NCBI GenBank assembly: GCA_017964005.1
Contig: JAGCSR010000056.1
Location: 62,001 to 126,000 of the forward strand
Origin: Clostridiales bacterium
GTDB lineage: Bacteria; Bacillota; Clostridia; Saccharofermentanales; Saccharofermentanaceae
Direction: 5' to 3'
Length of the DNA: 64,000 nt
In this document: in pieces, positions 52,767 to 61,820 of the stretch
Layout of the letters: the number at the start of each line of letters is the position of its first letter
How positions within the stretch are numbered: the first letter of the stretch is position 1
Notes under the pieces: model-generated
Databases searched by the model: none
Seen by the model: only the letters and a program-made list of their open reading frames with translations
Told to the model about the DNA's origin: nothing
Translations under genes and position numbers: made by a program

Positions 52767-53669
52767 ATGGGTAAGATCAAGATCTTGACTGATTCCTGTT
52801 CCGATCTGGGTAAAGAGACCCGTCAGATGTATGACATCGATTATTGCCGGATGAACACTCAGTATGATGGCAAGGAGACTCCTGCCAGCTTGGATTGGGA
52901 ATACTACACGCCCAAGTCTTTATATGACATAATGCGTGACGGCAACCGCGTGTTCACGACGCAGGTCCCGCCCGAGGAGTTCGTGAAGGTCTTCGGCAAG
53001 TATGCCTCCGAAGGATATGACATCATCTATATCGGATGCTCTCTCAAGCAGTCCGGTTCGGTAAATATCGGTAAGTCCGTCGCTCAGGATATCATGAAGG
53101 AATATCCGGATATCAAGATATTCTGTATCGATTCCAAGCACGCTTCCACCGGTGAGGGTATGATCGCCATAAGAGCGGCAGAATACCGTGATCAGGGTCT
53201 TGATGCCGAGACTATAGTATCCAAGGTTACGGAAGACATTAAGTATTGTCACGAGTTTTGCACCGTGCATACACTGGACTGCCTCAAGAGGGCGGGAAGG
53301 GTCAAGGCATCCTCCGCATTCTTCGGCAACCTCCTCGGAGTAAAGCCCATCATCATCGCGGATGCCGAGGGCGATCAGACTGCAATTAAGAAGGTCAAGG
53401 GAAGGAAAGCGGCGCTCGACGAGATCGTAACTCTTCTGGCTGATGCAGTGGAGAACTCCGAAGAACAGACCCTGTTCATATCACATGCAGACTGTATTGA
53501 AGAAGCCGAATATGTTAAGAAGCAGATTGAAGAGAAGATCCCCTGCAAGGAGATCAGGATCGAATATATGGGACCCATCATCGGTTCGTCGATAGGACCT
53601 TCCGGAATGGCCGTGTTCGGCTGGGGCAAGGAAATCACTTTTAAGTCCGGAGATAAGTATGAGCAGTAA
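52767..53669 (+). CDS. DegV family fatty acid-binding protein (FakB-type)
   Basis: The 300-residue protein has both DegV lobes: the N-terminal ILTDSCSDL, TTQVPPEEF (about residues 72-80), DSKHASTGEG (about 121-130) and the AGRVKASSAFFGNLLGVKP segment (about 175-193). Members called FakB hold a fatty acid so that FakA can phosphorylate it. The ATG at 52767 follows GGGGAGG; an upstream in-frame TTG is not needed. The gene is followed by fakA with an 11-bp overlap, making the FakB role much more likely. Confidence 0.92.
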   Translation: MGKIKILTDSCSDLGKETRQMYDIDYCRMNTQYDGKETPASLDWEYYTPKSLYDIMRDGNRVFTTQVPPEEFVKVFGKYASEGYDIIYIGCSLKQSGSVNIGKSVAQDIMKEYPDIKIFCIDSKHASTGEGMIAIRAAEYRDQGLDAETIVSKVTEDIKYCHEFCTVHTLDCLKRAGRVKASSAFFGNLLGVKPIIIADAEGDQTAIKKVKGRKAALDEIVTLLADAVENSEEQTLFISHADCIEEAEYVKKQIEEKIPCKEIRIEYMGPIIGSSIGPSGMAVFGWGKEITFKSGDKYEQ

Positions 53670-55305
53670 GGTTCTTGACGGTCCCATGTTTGTGGAACTC
53701 CTGAGGGGAGGAGTTTTGTATCTGAGCGCAAATTGCCAGGAAGTAAATGATCTGAACGTATTCCCGATCCCGGACGGTGATACCGGCGAGAATATGATGA
53801 GGACGATCAACGGCGGATTGAGTTACGCCGAGAAATGCGAAGACGATTCTTTGTCTGCGGTAACCCAGGCCTGCGCCAAGGGAATGATCCTGAATGCCAG
53901 GGGCAATTCCGGAGTTATATTGAGCCAGCTGGCTGCAGGTGTTGCAGACGGATTCGAGAATGTTGACAAAGCAGATCCCGAGCAGATCGCCAACGCCCTT
54001 AAGGCCGGTGTCGACAGGGCATATGGTGCGGTGGTTAATCCCACCGAGGGAACGATGCTCACTGTCGCAAGGGAATCATCGGAATATGTCAATAACAGGA
54101 TCGGCGATGACAGTACCGTCGATTCTCTCCTGGAAGACTGCCTGGCCGAGATGGACAGGTCGCTTCAAAGGACACCCGACCTTCTTGATGTTCTCAAGGA
54201 AGCCGGCGTCATAGACAGCGGCGGAGCAGGACTTGTTTATATCATCCAGGGAGCATACAGCGTCTTAAGAGGAGAGACCCTCTCATCCCACATCGCTGCA
54301 GCCGAGGTTAAGCAGGTCGATATCTCCAAGTTCAATTCCGACAGCGTTATGAGGTTCGGTTACTGCACGGAGTTCCTTCTGCAGCTTCAGAACAGCAAGA
54401 TCTATATAGGGGATTTCTCCGTTGAAGACTTCAAGAAAGAACTGGGAGGGTTCGGCAATTCCATAGTGTGTTTCCAGATGGACTCCATCGTTAAGGTCCA
54501 TATACATACCATGAATCCCGGCGAGGTCCTGAATCACTGCCAGAAGTACGGCGAGTTCCTGACCATGAAGATCGAGAATATGACATTGCAGCATAACTCC
54601 ACTTACCACGAGTCCGATGATGACGCGCCGAAGGAAGAACCTCATGAATATGCGTCCGTTATCGTCGCTACGGGTTACGGTGTATGTGAGGTCATGAGGT
54701 CTTTGGGAGCAGATGTGATCATCGAAGGCGGCCAGGGCAACAATCCCTCTGCCGAGACTTTCCTTGACGCGTTCCGTGCGGCCAACGCGAAAACGGTCTT
54801 CGTATTCCCCAACAATTCAAATATCATCATGACGGCTAAACAGGCTGCAGGGCTTTGCGAGGATTGCGATGTAAGGGTCATCGACAGCCGTGACATAGGC
54901 CAGTGCTATGCTGCCATGACAATGACGAATTACGATCTTGCTGATGCCGATGCGGTTGAAGCAAACTTCAGGGAAGCCATGGACGGAGTCAGGACCGGAA
55001 CCGTAACAAGATCTGTGCGCGATGCCTGCATCAACGGTATCAATATCGCCAAAAATGATTTCATAGGGTTCTCCGGCAAGGAGATGCTGTCTTCCGAGAA
55101 GACTATATGTGATACAACGGCATATCTGCTGCACAAGATGAAGGCCGAGGACTGCGACATCATCATCCTGATCTACGGTAATACCGTAGAAGATGATACC
55201 CGCAGATCCATAGTTTCCCAGACCCGTTCCGTATATCCTTTCGTCGAGGTCTATGAGATCGACGGCGGCAATATAGACGCGGAACTGATCGCGATAGTGG
55301 AATAA
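53659..55305 (+). CDS. fakA: Fatty acid kinase FakA (DhaL/DAK2-DegV-like, YloV)
   Basis: The 548-residue protein has an N-terminal DhaL kinase domain (about residues 8-200; DGDTGENM at about 39-46 and ARGNSGVILSQL at about 79-90), a middle linker and a C-terminal DegV-like domain (about 330-548). FakA phosphorylates fatty acid bound to FakB, giving acyl phosphate. Its neighbours degV and plsY supply the lipid carrier and the enzyme that uses acyl phosphate, so the three genes make a functional set for incorporating exogenous fatty acids. Confidence 0.93.
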   Translation: MSSKVLDGPMFVELLRGGVLYLSANCQEVNDLNVFPIPDGDTGENMMRTINGGLSYAEKCEDDSLSAVTQACAKGMILNARGNSGVILSQLAAGVADGFENVDKADPEQIANALKAGVDRAYGAVVNPTEGTMLTVARESSEYVNNRIGDDSTVDSLLEDCLAEMDRSLQRTPDLLDVLKEAGVIDSGGAGLVYIIQGAYSVLRGETLSSHIAAAEVKQVDISKFNSDSVMRFGYCTEFLLQLQNSKIYIGDFSVEDFKKELGGFGNSIVCFQMDSIVKVHIHTMNPGEVLNHCQKYGEFLTMKIENMTLQHNSTYHESDDDAPKEEPHEYASVIVATGYGVCEVMRSLGADVIIEGGQGNNPSAETFLDAFRAANAKTVFVFPNNSNIIMTAKQAAGLCEDCDVRVIDSRDIGQCYAAMTMTNYDLADADAVEANFREAMDGVRTGTVTRSVRDACINGINIAKNDFIGFSGKEMLSSEKTICDTTAYLLHKMKAEDCDIIILIYGNTVEDDTRRSIVSQTRSVYPFVEVYEIDGGNIDAELIAIVE

Positions 55306-55311
55306 AAGATA

Positions 55312-56007
55312 ATGCCTGAGTGGTTGATAACTGCGTTCCTTTATATCGGGATATGCCTGGCGGCATATCTTATATGCGCTCTGAACCCTGCCGTTATAAT
55401 GGCGCGCCTGATCTACCATGAGGATATCAGGACCAAGGGCAGCGGCAATCCCGGATTTACCAACTTCAAGAGAGTCTACGGCAATAAGGTGGCATGGTTC
55501 GTGTTCGGGCTGGACATAGGCAAGACCATTCTCGTAATGGTGTTCGGCATAATGGCTCTTAAGACAGCAAACCCCGACCATCAGAGCTGCGCGGCGATAA
55601 TAGGTTTTTGCGCCCTTATGGGGCACGTATTCCCCTGCTGGTACAAGTTCCGCGGCGGGAAGGGGTTCCTGGTGTGGGCCACGGCCATCTTCTTCTGTGA
55701 CTGGAAAGCAGGACTAGTTGCGCTGGCGGTTATGGCGGCATTCCTTTTTACAAAATGGTATATGTCTCTTGCCACCATGTGTTTCTGCGCATCGGGAACG
55801 ATTGCGATAATAGCTTTCGATTTTATCTTCGGTCAGGACCCGTCACTGATCCCGCTCATAGCCTTTATCATGCTGGCGGGAACGGCGGTGGTGATATTAA
55901 GGCACAAAGAGAATATCATCAAACTTCGGAACGGCACCGAGTCCAAGTTCTCTTTCAGGGGATCAAAGAAGACGGAAGAGCAGGTGCCTTCTGCCGAAAA
56001 CAGTTGA
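55312..56007 (+). CDS. plsY: Acyl-phosphate glycerol-3-phosphate acyltransferase PlsY
   Basis: The 231-residue membrane protein makes lysophosphatidate from acyl phosphate and glycerol 3-phosphate. The three PlsY motifs are visible: motif 1 GSGNPGFTN (usually GSGNPGATN; Ala to Phe), motif 2 GHVFPCWYKFRGGKG, and the C-terminal RHKENI. The hydrophilic C-terminal tail (~25 residues) is longer than usual. It follows fakA by 6 bp, which places the acyl-phosphate producer and user in one transcript. Confidence 0.93.
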   Translation: MPEWLITAFLYIGICLAAYLICALNPAVIMARLIYHEDIRTKGSGNPGFTNFKRVYGNKVAWFVFGLDIGKTILVMVFGIMALKTANPDHQSCAAIIGFCALMGHVFPCWYKFRGGKGFLVWATAIFFCDWKAGLVALAVMAAFLFTKWYMSLATMCFCASGTIAIIAFDFIFGQDPSLIPLIAFIMLAGTAVVILRHKENIIKLRNGTESKFSFRGSKKTEEQVPSAENS

Positions 56008-56032
56008 TTAACCCATCCAAAGTGATTATCCT
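56004..56032 (+). promoter_or_regulatory. Candidate promoter of the EAL sensor gene
   Basis: TTGATT (56004-56009) and TATCCT (56027-56032), 17-bp spacer, about 47 bp before the ATG at 56079; the GAGAGGGAG ribosome binding site lies between. Confidence 0.42.
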
Positions 56033-56078
56033 ATAAGGACCAGATCGGGTTAAGGTTATCGCGAGAGGGAGTCTTATC

Positions 56079-59000
56079 ATGGGTAAGTCCGGCAGGAAGA
56101 AGATAGCACTGCTCGTAGGGCAGGCAGAGGAGTTTTCTCAGACTCTGTTTATCGACGGTTTCCTGTCAGAAGCTTTCGCAAATGACTGTGACGTATTTAT
56201 ATTCTCCACTTACATCAAATACCAGAATACTCCCCAGAGAGAAGTGGGGGAGATATCTGTTTTCGATATTCCCAATTGGGATGTGTTCGACGCAGCCGTG
56301 GTCCTGGCGGATACCATCCAGACTCCGGGCGCTGTCGAGAAGATAGAAGAAGACCTGCATGACAGATTCGACGGGGAAGTCATCTTCATCGAAAAGGAGA
56401 GCAGGTACTTCAGGACGTACAGGATGGATAATTATACATCCGTCAAAAAGCTCATAGACCACCTTATAGATGTCCACGGGTATTCGGATATCGCTTTCCT
56501 TACCGGGAAATCCTGGCATCCCCATTCCCAGATCAGGCTTAAGGCATATAAGGACTCTCTGGAAGAACACGGAATCACCGTGGATGAGGACAATATCTAT
56601 TACGGTGACTTCTGGTATACATCAGGAGAGAGCCTGGCCGATAATCTTACCTCTTCGGAGAGGGATCTTCCAAGGGCCATAGCCTGCGCCAACGATCTGA
56701 TGGCTATAGGTGTTGCGAACGTCCTTACAAGGAAAGGGATAAGGATCCCGGAGGATGTTGCAGTCATAGGCTATGATACAAACGATGAAGGACAGCACGC
56801 GCCTGTTCCGCTTACATCCGCTCCCGTTCCCATGAAACAGTTCGGGCAGTATGCCGCCGGAGCGGTGATGAAGCTTCTTTCCGGCATAGAACCCCAGCCT
56901 TTTACGGCGGATGTGGATCTTTTTATCGGAGGCAGCTGCGGCTGTGAAAGGGACTCCGCCAAGCCCTACTATTATACGAGAGATAAGTGGGAGACCGCTT
57001 TTTCCAAAGGTGCGGTATTCTCCCTGTTCAATAATATGGATGATGATCTGCTTTCCCAGACGTCATTTACCGGACTCATAAGTACCATCTTCTCTTATGT
57101 TTATCAGATAAGGGATTTCGAGTATTTCTATATCTGCCTTAACAGCGATCTTGCAGACGGCGGGAGTACGGAAAGACCGGTATCCGGGTTTGCGGATACG
57201 ATGATCCCGGTGATAAGATGCGGTCCCGAAGGCTTCAATCAGGATCACCTGGATCTTAAGAGCAGGTTCGCCACAAAGGATATGCTTCCGGAGTATTCCT
57301 CCGACAGGGACCATCCCGCGGTATATTACTTCATGCCTTTGCACTTCGATGATCATGTTTTCGGATATTCCGTCATAAGTTACCCGAGGCCAATATGTGT
57401 TAATGACGAATACAGGGCCTGGCTTAAGAGCGTGTCCAGAGGAATAGAGTATTACAGAAGGTCCGATGAGGTCGTAAGATCCAATGCGATCCTCGAGACC
57501 GGGATCGTAAGGGATAACCTTACGGGATTATTTAACTATCAGGGATTTGTAAAGCAGGCCGAGACTTTTGTTCCTACAGTCAAGAACAACGGCGGATCCG
57601 TCGGGGTCCTTGTCGCTGACATCAAGTATCTGTCAACGATCAACCGGGAATTCGGAAGGGCGGAAGGAGACAAGGCCATAATGACCGTTGCCGGGTTCCT
57701 GGAGAGTACATTCAGGTCCAGGAACAGCATTTGTCTTTGTATGGGCAACGGTGAACTGGTCGGAATTAAGCCCGTAAGCGACAACAATGATTCGGAGGTA
57801 CTGGATCTTCGCGACGAATTCCTGGCCAAGATAGATGAATATAATTCGTCTGCCGAACCGGTTTATGATCTAGATGTATATTGTGCCATAGAGACCGGAT
57901 CTCCAAAGAACGTGGATGATCTCGAGAGGATGGTCAATGTTGCCATATCCAGGAAGAATAATCTCAAGGCCGCGTCGAACAGGATCGACAGCGAGGTTTC
58001 TCTTACCGAGGCCGAGATGGATGAGGCCAGAACGGTTCAGAGTATCCTGGATGACGGAAGGATACCCTATCATTTCCAGCCTATCGTAAGGATGGATACG
58101 GGTAAGATCTACGCTTATGAAGCTCTGATGAGACCTGAAGCCGCCCCCACTATCAATCCTATGACTGTCTTAAGATATGCGGAATACCTCAACAGGCTCT
58201 ATGATGTGGAGAAGGCGACTTTCTACAATGTCTTAAGGATCATCAGCGAAAATAAGGATCTCCTGTCTTCCGACAAAAAGATCTTTATCAACAGTATTCC
58301 CGGACATATGCTGAAGACGGAAGACATGGAGCAGCTCAAGCTCATTCTCACAAGACGCCCGGATTCCATAGTCGTTGAACTTACAGAACACGCCGAGATG
58401 ACGGATGAAGAGCTGGAAGAACTGAAAGAGGAGCTTTCCAAGGCAGGGGTCAAGATAGCCGTAGATGATTACGGCACGGGTTATTCGAATGTCACGAACA
58501 TCTTAAGATATATGCCCGATTACGTAAAGATCGACAGACAGCTCATGTCGGGAATCCAAGACAGTCCCCAAAAGCAGCACTTCGTCAGGGATATAATCGA
58601 ATTCTCCCATGATAACGGGATAATGGCATTGGCCGAAGGTATAGAGACGGAGGAGGAACTTCGGACGGTGATCGAGCTCGGTGCGGATCTGGTACAGGGG
58701 TACTTTATAGCCACTCCTTCAAGCACCATGGTTGACGAGATCGACCCGGAAGTCGCATCCCTGATAGCGAAGAATTCAACGAAGCACAATCTTAAGGGAG
58801 ATATCTACACGGCAGGAGATGAGACCAGGATCGAACTTGAGACTTTGGCAGAAGATCGTATAAGGAAACTCATTATCAACAGCCAGGGTTTGTCTGCAAG
58901 GAATCTTGTGATCATGGGTATGCCGAGTGTTACCGTGCCCTTGGAGATCGTGATTACAGACGGTTATTCCGGAACGGTTACTCTGGAGAATGTAGATATA

Positions 59001-59840
59001 GAACAGAAGAGCAAGGAGGCTCCTTCTATCGATATCTTAGGAGATTCTGAGGTGAAGATAATATTGAAGGGTGCCAACTATCTGGATGGAGGCATCCGTG
59101 TTGCCGAAGGCTCCAAAGTGACTTTCGAGGGCGAAGGATTCCTGTCCGTAAGTTCCGGGAATGAATGTCCATATGCCATAGGCAATGACTTTGCCTCAGG
59201 CCACGGCGATCTTGTGTTCAATCAGGACGGGACCATTACCATAAGGCTTGATGCCAGAGAGTGTGTGGGGATCGGCTCCGGTCTCGGCGGCAAGATCACG
59301 ATAAGGCGCGGAAAGTATCTTATCGGACTTAAGGGCAGGAGCAGCATCGGTCTGGGATGCGATAAGGGGAATGCTGATATCAAGATGTCCGACTGTTATA
59401 TCGATCTGGAGTATCAGGGCCGCTACGGCGTCGGCATCGGATCTCTGTCCGGCACGGCTGACATAGAAGCAAAGGATATCAGGTTCAAAGCTATCCTTAC
59501 CGGCGAGGTCCTTACCGGCGTGGGAAGCCTTCTGGGTGAGACCTGTGACATCAGGATAAGGGATGCCTTCATCAACATATCGGGGAAGGGCGCAAAGTTC
59601 TGCGGCCTGGGTATGTCTTCCGAGTGCTGTGAGGGCGCGGACATCTCGATCGCGAATACCGCAGTATCCATCAGGGCGGAAGGTGCTAAGGTCCTGGCCT
59701 GCGGAAGCTTCCAGATCAATTCCAGACTCAATGTCAAACAGGCTTCGTTTACGGGAAGTATAGCAACGGGTCTTAAGACCGCGATAGGAATAGACAGGAA
59801 ACAATTGAAGCAGAACGAAGTATCATGGGAGTACAAATGA
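56079..59840 (+). CDS. Large c-di-GMP phosphodiesterase-type protein: LacI-like sensor + degenerate GGDEF + EAL + beta-helix-like tail
   Basis: The 1,253-residue protein has no signal peptide or membrane helix. Residues 1-290 match a LacI/GntR-type sugar-sensor domain without a DNA-binding head. After a GAF-like linker comes a GGDEF fold (about 470-635) whose active site reads GNGEL instead of GGDEF, so cyclase activity is unlikely. The EAL domain (about 655-900) keeps the expected residues: YEALMR, FINS, ELTEH, VDDYGTGYS, KIDRQ, EGIET and QGY. From about 930 to 1240 there is a Gly-rich repeat region (GIGSGLG, IGLGC, VGIGS, TGVGS, CGLGM) that looks like a right-handed beta-helix, rare after EAL. 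Hydrolysis of c-di-GMP in response to a small molecule is inferred. Confidence 0.85.
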   Translation: MGKSGRKKIALLVGQAEEFSQTLFIDGFLSEAFANDCDVFIFSTYIKYQNTPQREVGEISVFDIPNWDVFDAAVVLADTIQTPGAVEKIEEDLHDRFDGEVIFIEKESRYFRTYRMDNYTSVKKLIDHLIDVHGYSDIAFLTGKSWHPHSQIRLKAYKDSLEEHGITVDEDNIYYGDFWYTSGESLADNLTSSERDLPRAIACANDLMAIGVANVLTRKGIRIPEDVAVIGYDTNDEGQHAPVPLTSAPVPMKQFGQYAAGAVMKLLSGIEPQPFTADVDLFIGGSCGCERDSAKPYYYTRDKWETAFSKGAVFSLFNNMDDDLLSQTSFTGLISTIFSYVYQIRDFEYFYICLNSDLADGGSTERPVSGFADTMIPVIRCGPEGFNQDHLDLKSRFATKDMLPEYSSDRDHPAVYYFMPLHFDDHVFGYSVISYPRPICVNDEYRAWLKSVSRGIEYYRRSDEVVRSNAILETGIVRDNLTGLFNYQGFVKQAETFVPTVKNNGGSVGVLVADIKYLSTINREFGRAEGDKAIMTVAGFLESTFRSRNSICLCMGNGELVGIKPVSDNNDSEVLDLRDEFLAKIDEYNSSAEPVYDLDVYCAIETGSPKNVDDLERMVNVAISRKNNLKAASNRIDSEVSLTEAEMDEARTVQSILDDGRIPYHFQPIVRMDTGKIYAYEALMRPEAAPTINPMTVLRYAEYLNRLYDVEKATFYNVLRIISENKDLLSSDKKIFINSIPGHMLKTEDMEQLKLILTRRPDSIVVELTEHAEMTDEELEELKEELSKAGVKIAVDDYGTGYSNVTNILRYMPDYVKIDRQLMSGIQDSPQKQHFVRDIIEFSHDNGIMALAEGIETEEELRTVIELGADLVQGYFIATPSSTMVDEIDPEVASLIAKNSTKHNLKGDIYTAGDETRIELETLAEDRIRKLIINSQGLSARNLVIMGMPSVTVPLEIVITDGYSGTVTLENVDIEQKSKEAPSIDILGDSEVKIILKGANYLDGGIRVAEGSKVTFEGEGFLSVSSGNECPYAIGNDFASGHGDLVFNQDGTITIRLDARECVGIGSGLGGKITIRRGKYLIGLKGRSSIGLGCDKGNADIKMSDCYIDLEYQGRYGVGIGSLSGTADIEAKDIRFKAILTGEVLTGVGSLLGETCDIRIRDAFINISGKGAKFCGLGMSSECCEGADISIANTAVSIRAEGAKVLACGSFQINSRLNVKQASFTGSIATGLKTAIGIDRKQLKQNEVSWEYK

Positions 59841-60268
59841 TTATGAAGACTTATGAAGTAACCGGTGAAGATAAGGACATGATCGCAAGAGCCTACGAGA
59901 CTCTCAACAGAGCGAAGATCGAAGGGAATTACTTCCATACGGTCGGATGCTGTCTTAAGACGAAATCCGGCAACTTCTATACCGGAGTCAATTGCGACTG
60001 TATCCACGGATCCTGCGCCGAGTTCATAGCTGTAGGCAATGCGGTAAGCTCGGGCGAACACGATCTTGATACCATCGTATCCGTGCACCCGGACGGCCCT
60101 TCCGGACTTTTCTCCCCCTGCGGCAACTGCCGTCAGATGCTCATGGAATATTCTCCGGATGTTAAGGTAATCCTGGCAGACGATGACGGCAATATCATCA
60201 AGACGGATATCGGTGAGCTCCTGCCCCTGGCATGGAAGAGACTTCCCACCGGAGATCTCATGCATTAA
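59837..60268 (+). CDS. Cytidine deaminase-like zinc protein
   Basis: The protein (143 residues from ATG 59837) has the cytidine deaminase zinc signature: CAEFIAVGNA around residue 59 (Cys ligand, then Glu as proton shuttle) and PCGNCRQ around residue 94. It could deaminate cytidine, deoxycytidine or a related nucleoside; blasticidin-S deaminase has a similar layout. ATG 59837 is chosen because it forms an ATGA overlap with the preceding stop and has GGGAG just upstream. It converges on and overlaps the alpha-amylase gene by 4 bp. Coupling to a c-di-GMP-type protein is curious but unexplained. Confidence 0.85.
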   Translation: MIMKTYEVTGEDKDMIARAYETLNRAKIEGNYFHTVGCCLKTKSGNFYTGVNCDCIHGSCAEFIAVGNAVSSGEHDLDTIVSVHPDGPSGLFSPCGNCRQMLMEYSPDVKVILADDDGNIIKTDIGELLPLAWKRLPTGDLMH

Positions 60269-61605
60269 GCGATTATCGCGCTGTCGTGTCCCTTCACGGT
60301 GACGGTCATGTTGTTGCCGTCTCTTGATACGGATATATCTCCCATTATGACATCATACTTGACGGATCCTTCCGCGTGGAATGTTACCGCAGCATCGTTG
60401 TCGTCGCAGTTTAATATGACAAATGCTTTCCTGCCGTCTAAGTCCCTCTCGAAAACAAACTGCCTGCAGGTTATGACCTGAGGGACATAGGTCCCGCGCC
60501 TCAGCGCCGGCAATTCACGGTAGATCCTTCCGAGTTCCCTTATATGATCTGCAAGATCTGTACCGTATTCTTCCGTCCATCTGTCGGGTGTGAACTCGGG
60601 ACGGAGATTGTCGTCGGACCCGTGCATCTTCTCCGCTTCGATCCCGAATTCCGATCCGTAATAGACGGAGGGGATCCCCGGCATCCCGTAGAGCAGGGTA
60701 TAACAGTTCTTAAGGTCATTCTTATCCTTGAGGACCGTTGCGAGCCTCGATACGTCGTGATTGTCAACGAAGGTATAGAGGTTGATGGAAGAATAGATCC
60801 CGCCGTTGCCGGACTGCCTGTTAATGGAGTGGGCGATCTCAAAGTAGTTCTTGTCGTTATGTGATGACCAGATTCCCTTGAAGCATTCGTAGTTCGTCAC
60901 CGAGTCCATGGCACCTTCGTGAGCCCAGCGGTTGTAGTCGCCGTGAATGATCTCTCCCATCAGCCAGACGTCGGACTTGATGTCCCGGGTCTCCCGCTTC
61001 AATCTTTCTACGAATCCCATATTAAGGCAGTCTGCCGCGTCCAGCCTCAGGCCGTCGATGTCGAATTCGGATATCCACATCTTAACTGCATCCATCAGAT
61101 AGTCGCAGACATGCCAGTTCGCGAGGTTGAGCTTTACCAGGTTGTAGCAGCCGTTCCAGCCTTCATACCAGAACGGGTCTCCCATGGGAGAGTTCCCGCC
61201 GAAGTTCAGATTTGCGAACCAGTCACAGTAGGGGCTTTGCCCCAGGTTTTGCTGTACATCCAGAAATTGCGGGAACTTTCTGCCGGTGTGGTTGAATACT
61301 CCGTCCAATATGACCCGGAACCCTTCCTTATGAAGTTCTTCGCAGACTTTCGCGAAGTCCCCGTTTGTTCCGAGCCTTGTATCGATCTTCTTATAATCTA
61401 CTGTATCGTAACCGTGGCTTTCGGATTCGAACACCGGTCCGAAAAGAACGGTATTGAAGCCCAGATCCTTCAGATGGGGGATCATATCGATGACCTTCAG
61501 GATCCGGTGTTCCGTCTTGCAGCCCTCGTTGACCCTCGGGCCCCCCACAGCTCCTATGGGGTATATGTGATAGATAAGCGCATTGTCATTCCAATTATCA
61601 AGCAT
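60265..61605 (-). CDS. Alpha-amylase family (GH13) glycosidase
   Basis: The 446-residue protein has the GH13 (beta/alpha)8 barrel with all four conserved regions: DGVFNH (region I, about residue 99), DGLRLDAAD (region II with the nucleophile Asp, about 189), GEII (region III acid Glu, about 217) and FVDNHD (region IV, about 279), followed by a C-terminal beta domain. No signal peptide is seen, so it acts in the cytoplasm on maltodextrin, glycogen or a related alpha-glucan. The phosphoglucomutase in the window could use its products. AAGGAGAG precedes the ATG. Confidence 0.92.
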   Translation of the reverse strand: MLDNWNDNALIYHIYPIGAVGGPRVNEGCKTEHRILKVIDMIPHLKDLGFNTVLFGPVFESESHGYDTVDYKKIDTRLGTNGDFAKVCEELHKEGFRVILDGVFNHTGRKFPQFLDVQQNLGQSPYCDWFANLNFGGNSPMGDPFWYEGWNGCYNLVKLNLANWHVCDYLMDAVKMWISEFDIDGLRLDAADCLNMGFVERLKRETRDIKSDVWLMGEIIHGDYNRWAHEGAMDSVTNYECFKGIWSSHNDKNYFEIAHSINRQSGNGGIYSSINLYTFVDNHDVSRLATVLKDKNDLKNCYTLLYGMPGIPSVYYGSEFGIEAEKMHGSDDNLRPEFTPDRWTEEYGTDLADHIRELGRIYRELPALRRGTYVPQVITCRQFVFERDLDGRKAFVILNCDDNDAAVTFHAEGSVKYDVIMGDISVSRDGNNMTVTVKGHDSAIIA

Positions 61606-61747
61606 TATGGTCTCTCCTTACTCTTGATCCGACACATATTCTACCCCAAATCCCCTTTTGTTCATAATCTGCTGTTAAGTTTTGGTGACAAATAAAGATA
61701 TCCCCCTTAAATCAACGATTTTTGTCCATTTTGCCGAGGCTTGTTTG

Positions 61748-61776
61748 TTGTTACATACATAAGTTAGTGTTAAAAT
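61748..61776 (+). promoter_or_regulatory. Promoter of the Thr-rich lipoprotein gene
   Basis: TTGTTA (61748-61753) and TAAAAT (61771-61776) with a 17-bp spacer, about 45 bp before the ATG at 61821. Confidence 0.6.
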
Positions 61777-61820
61777 CGGTTCGTCAGATTAACTAATAAA
61801 ATAAATAAGAGGTGGATAAC

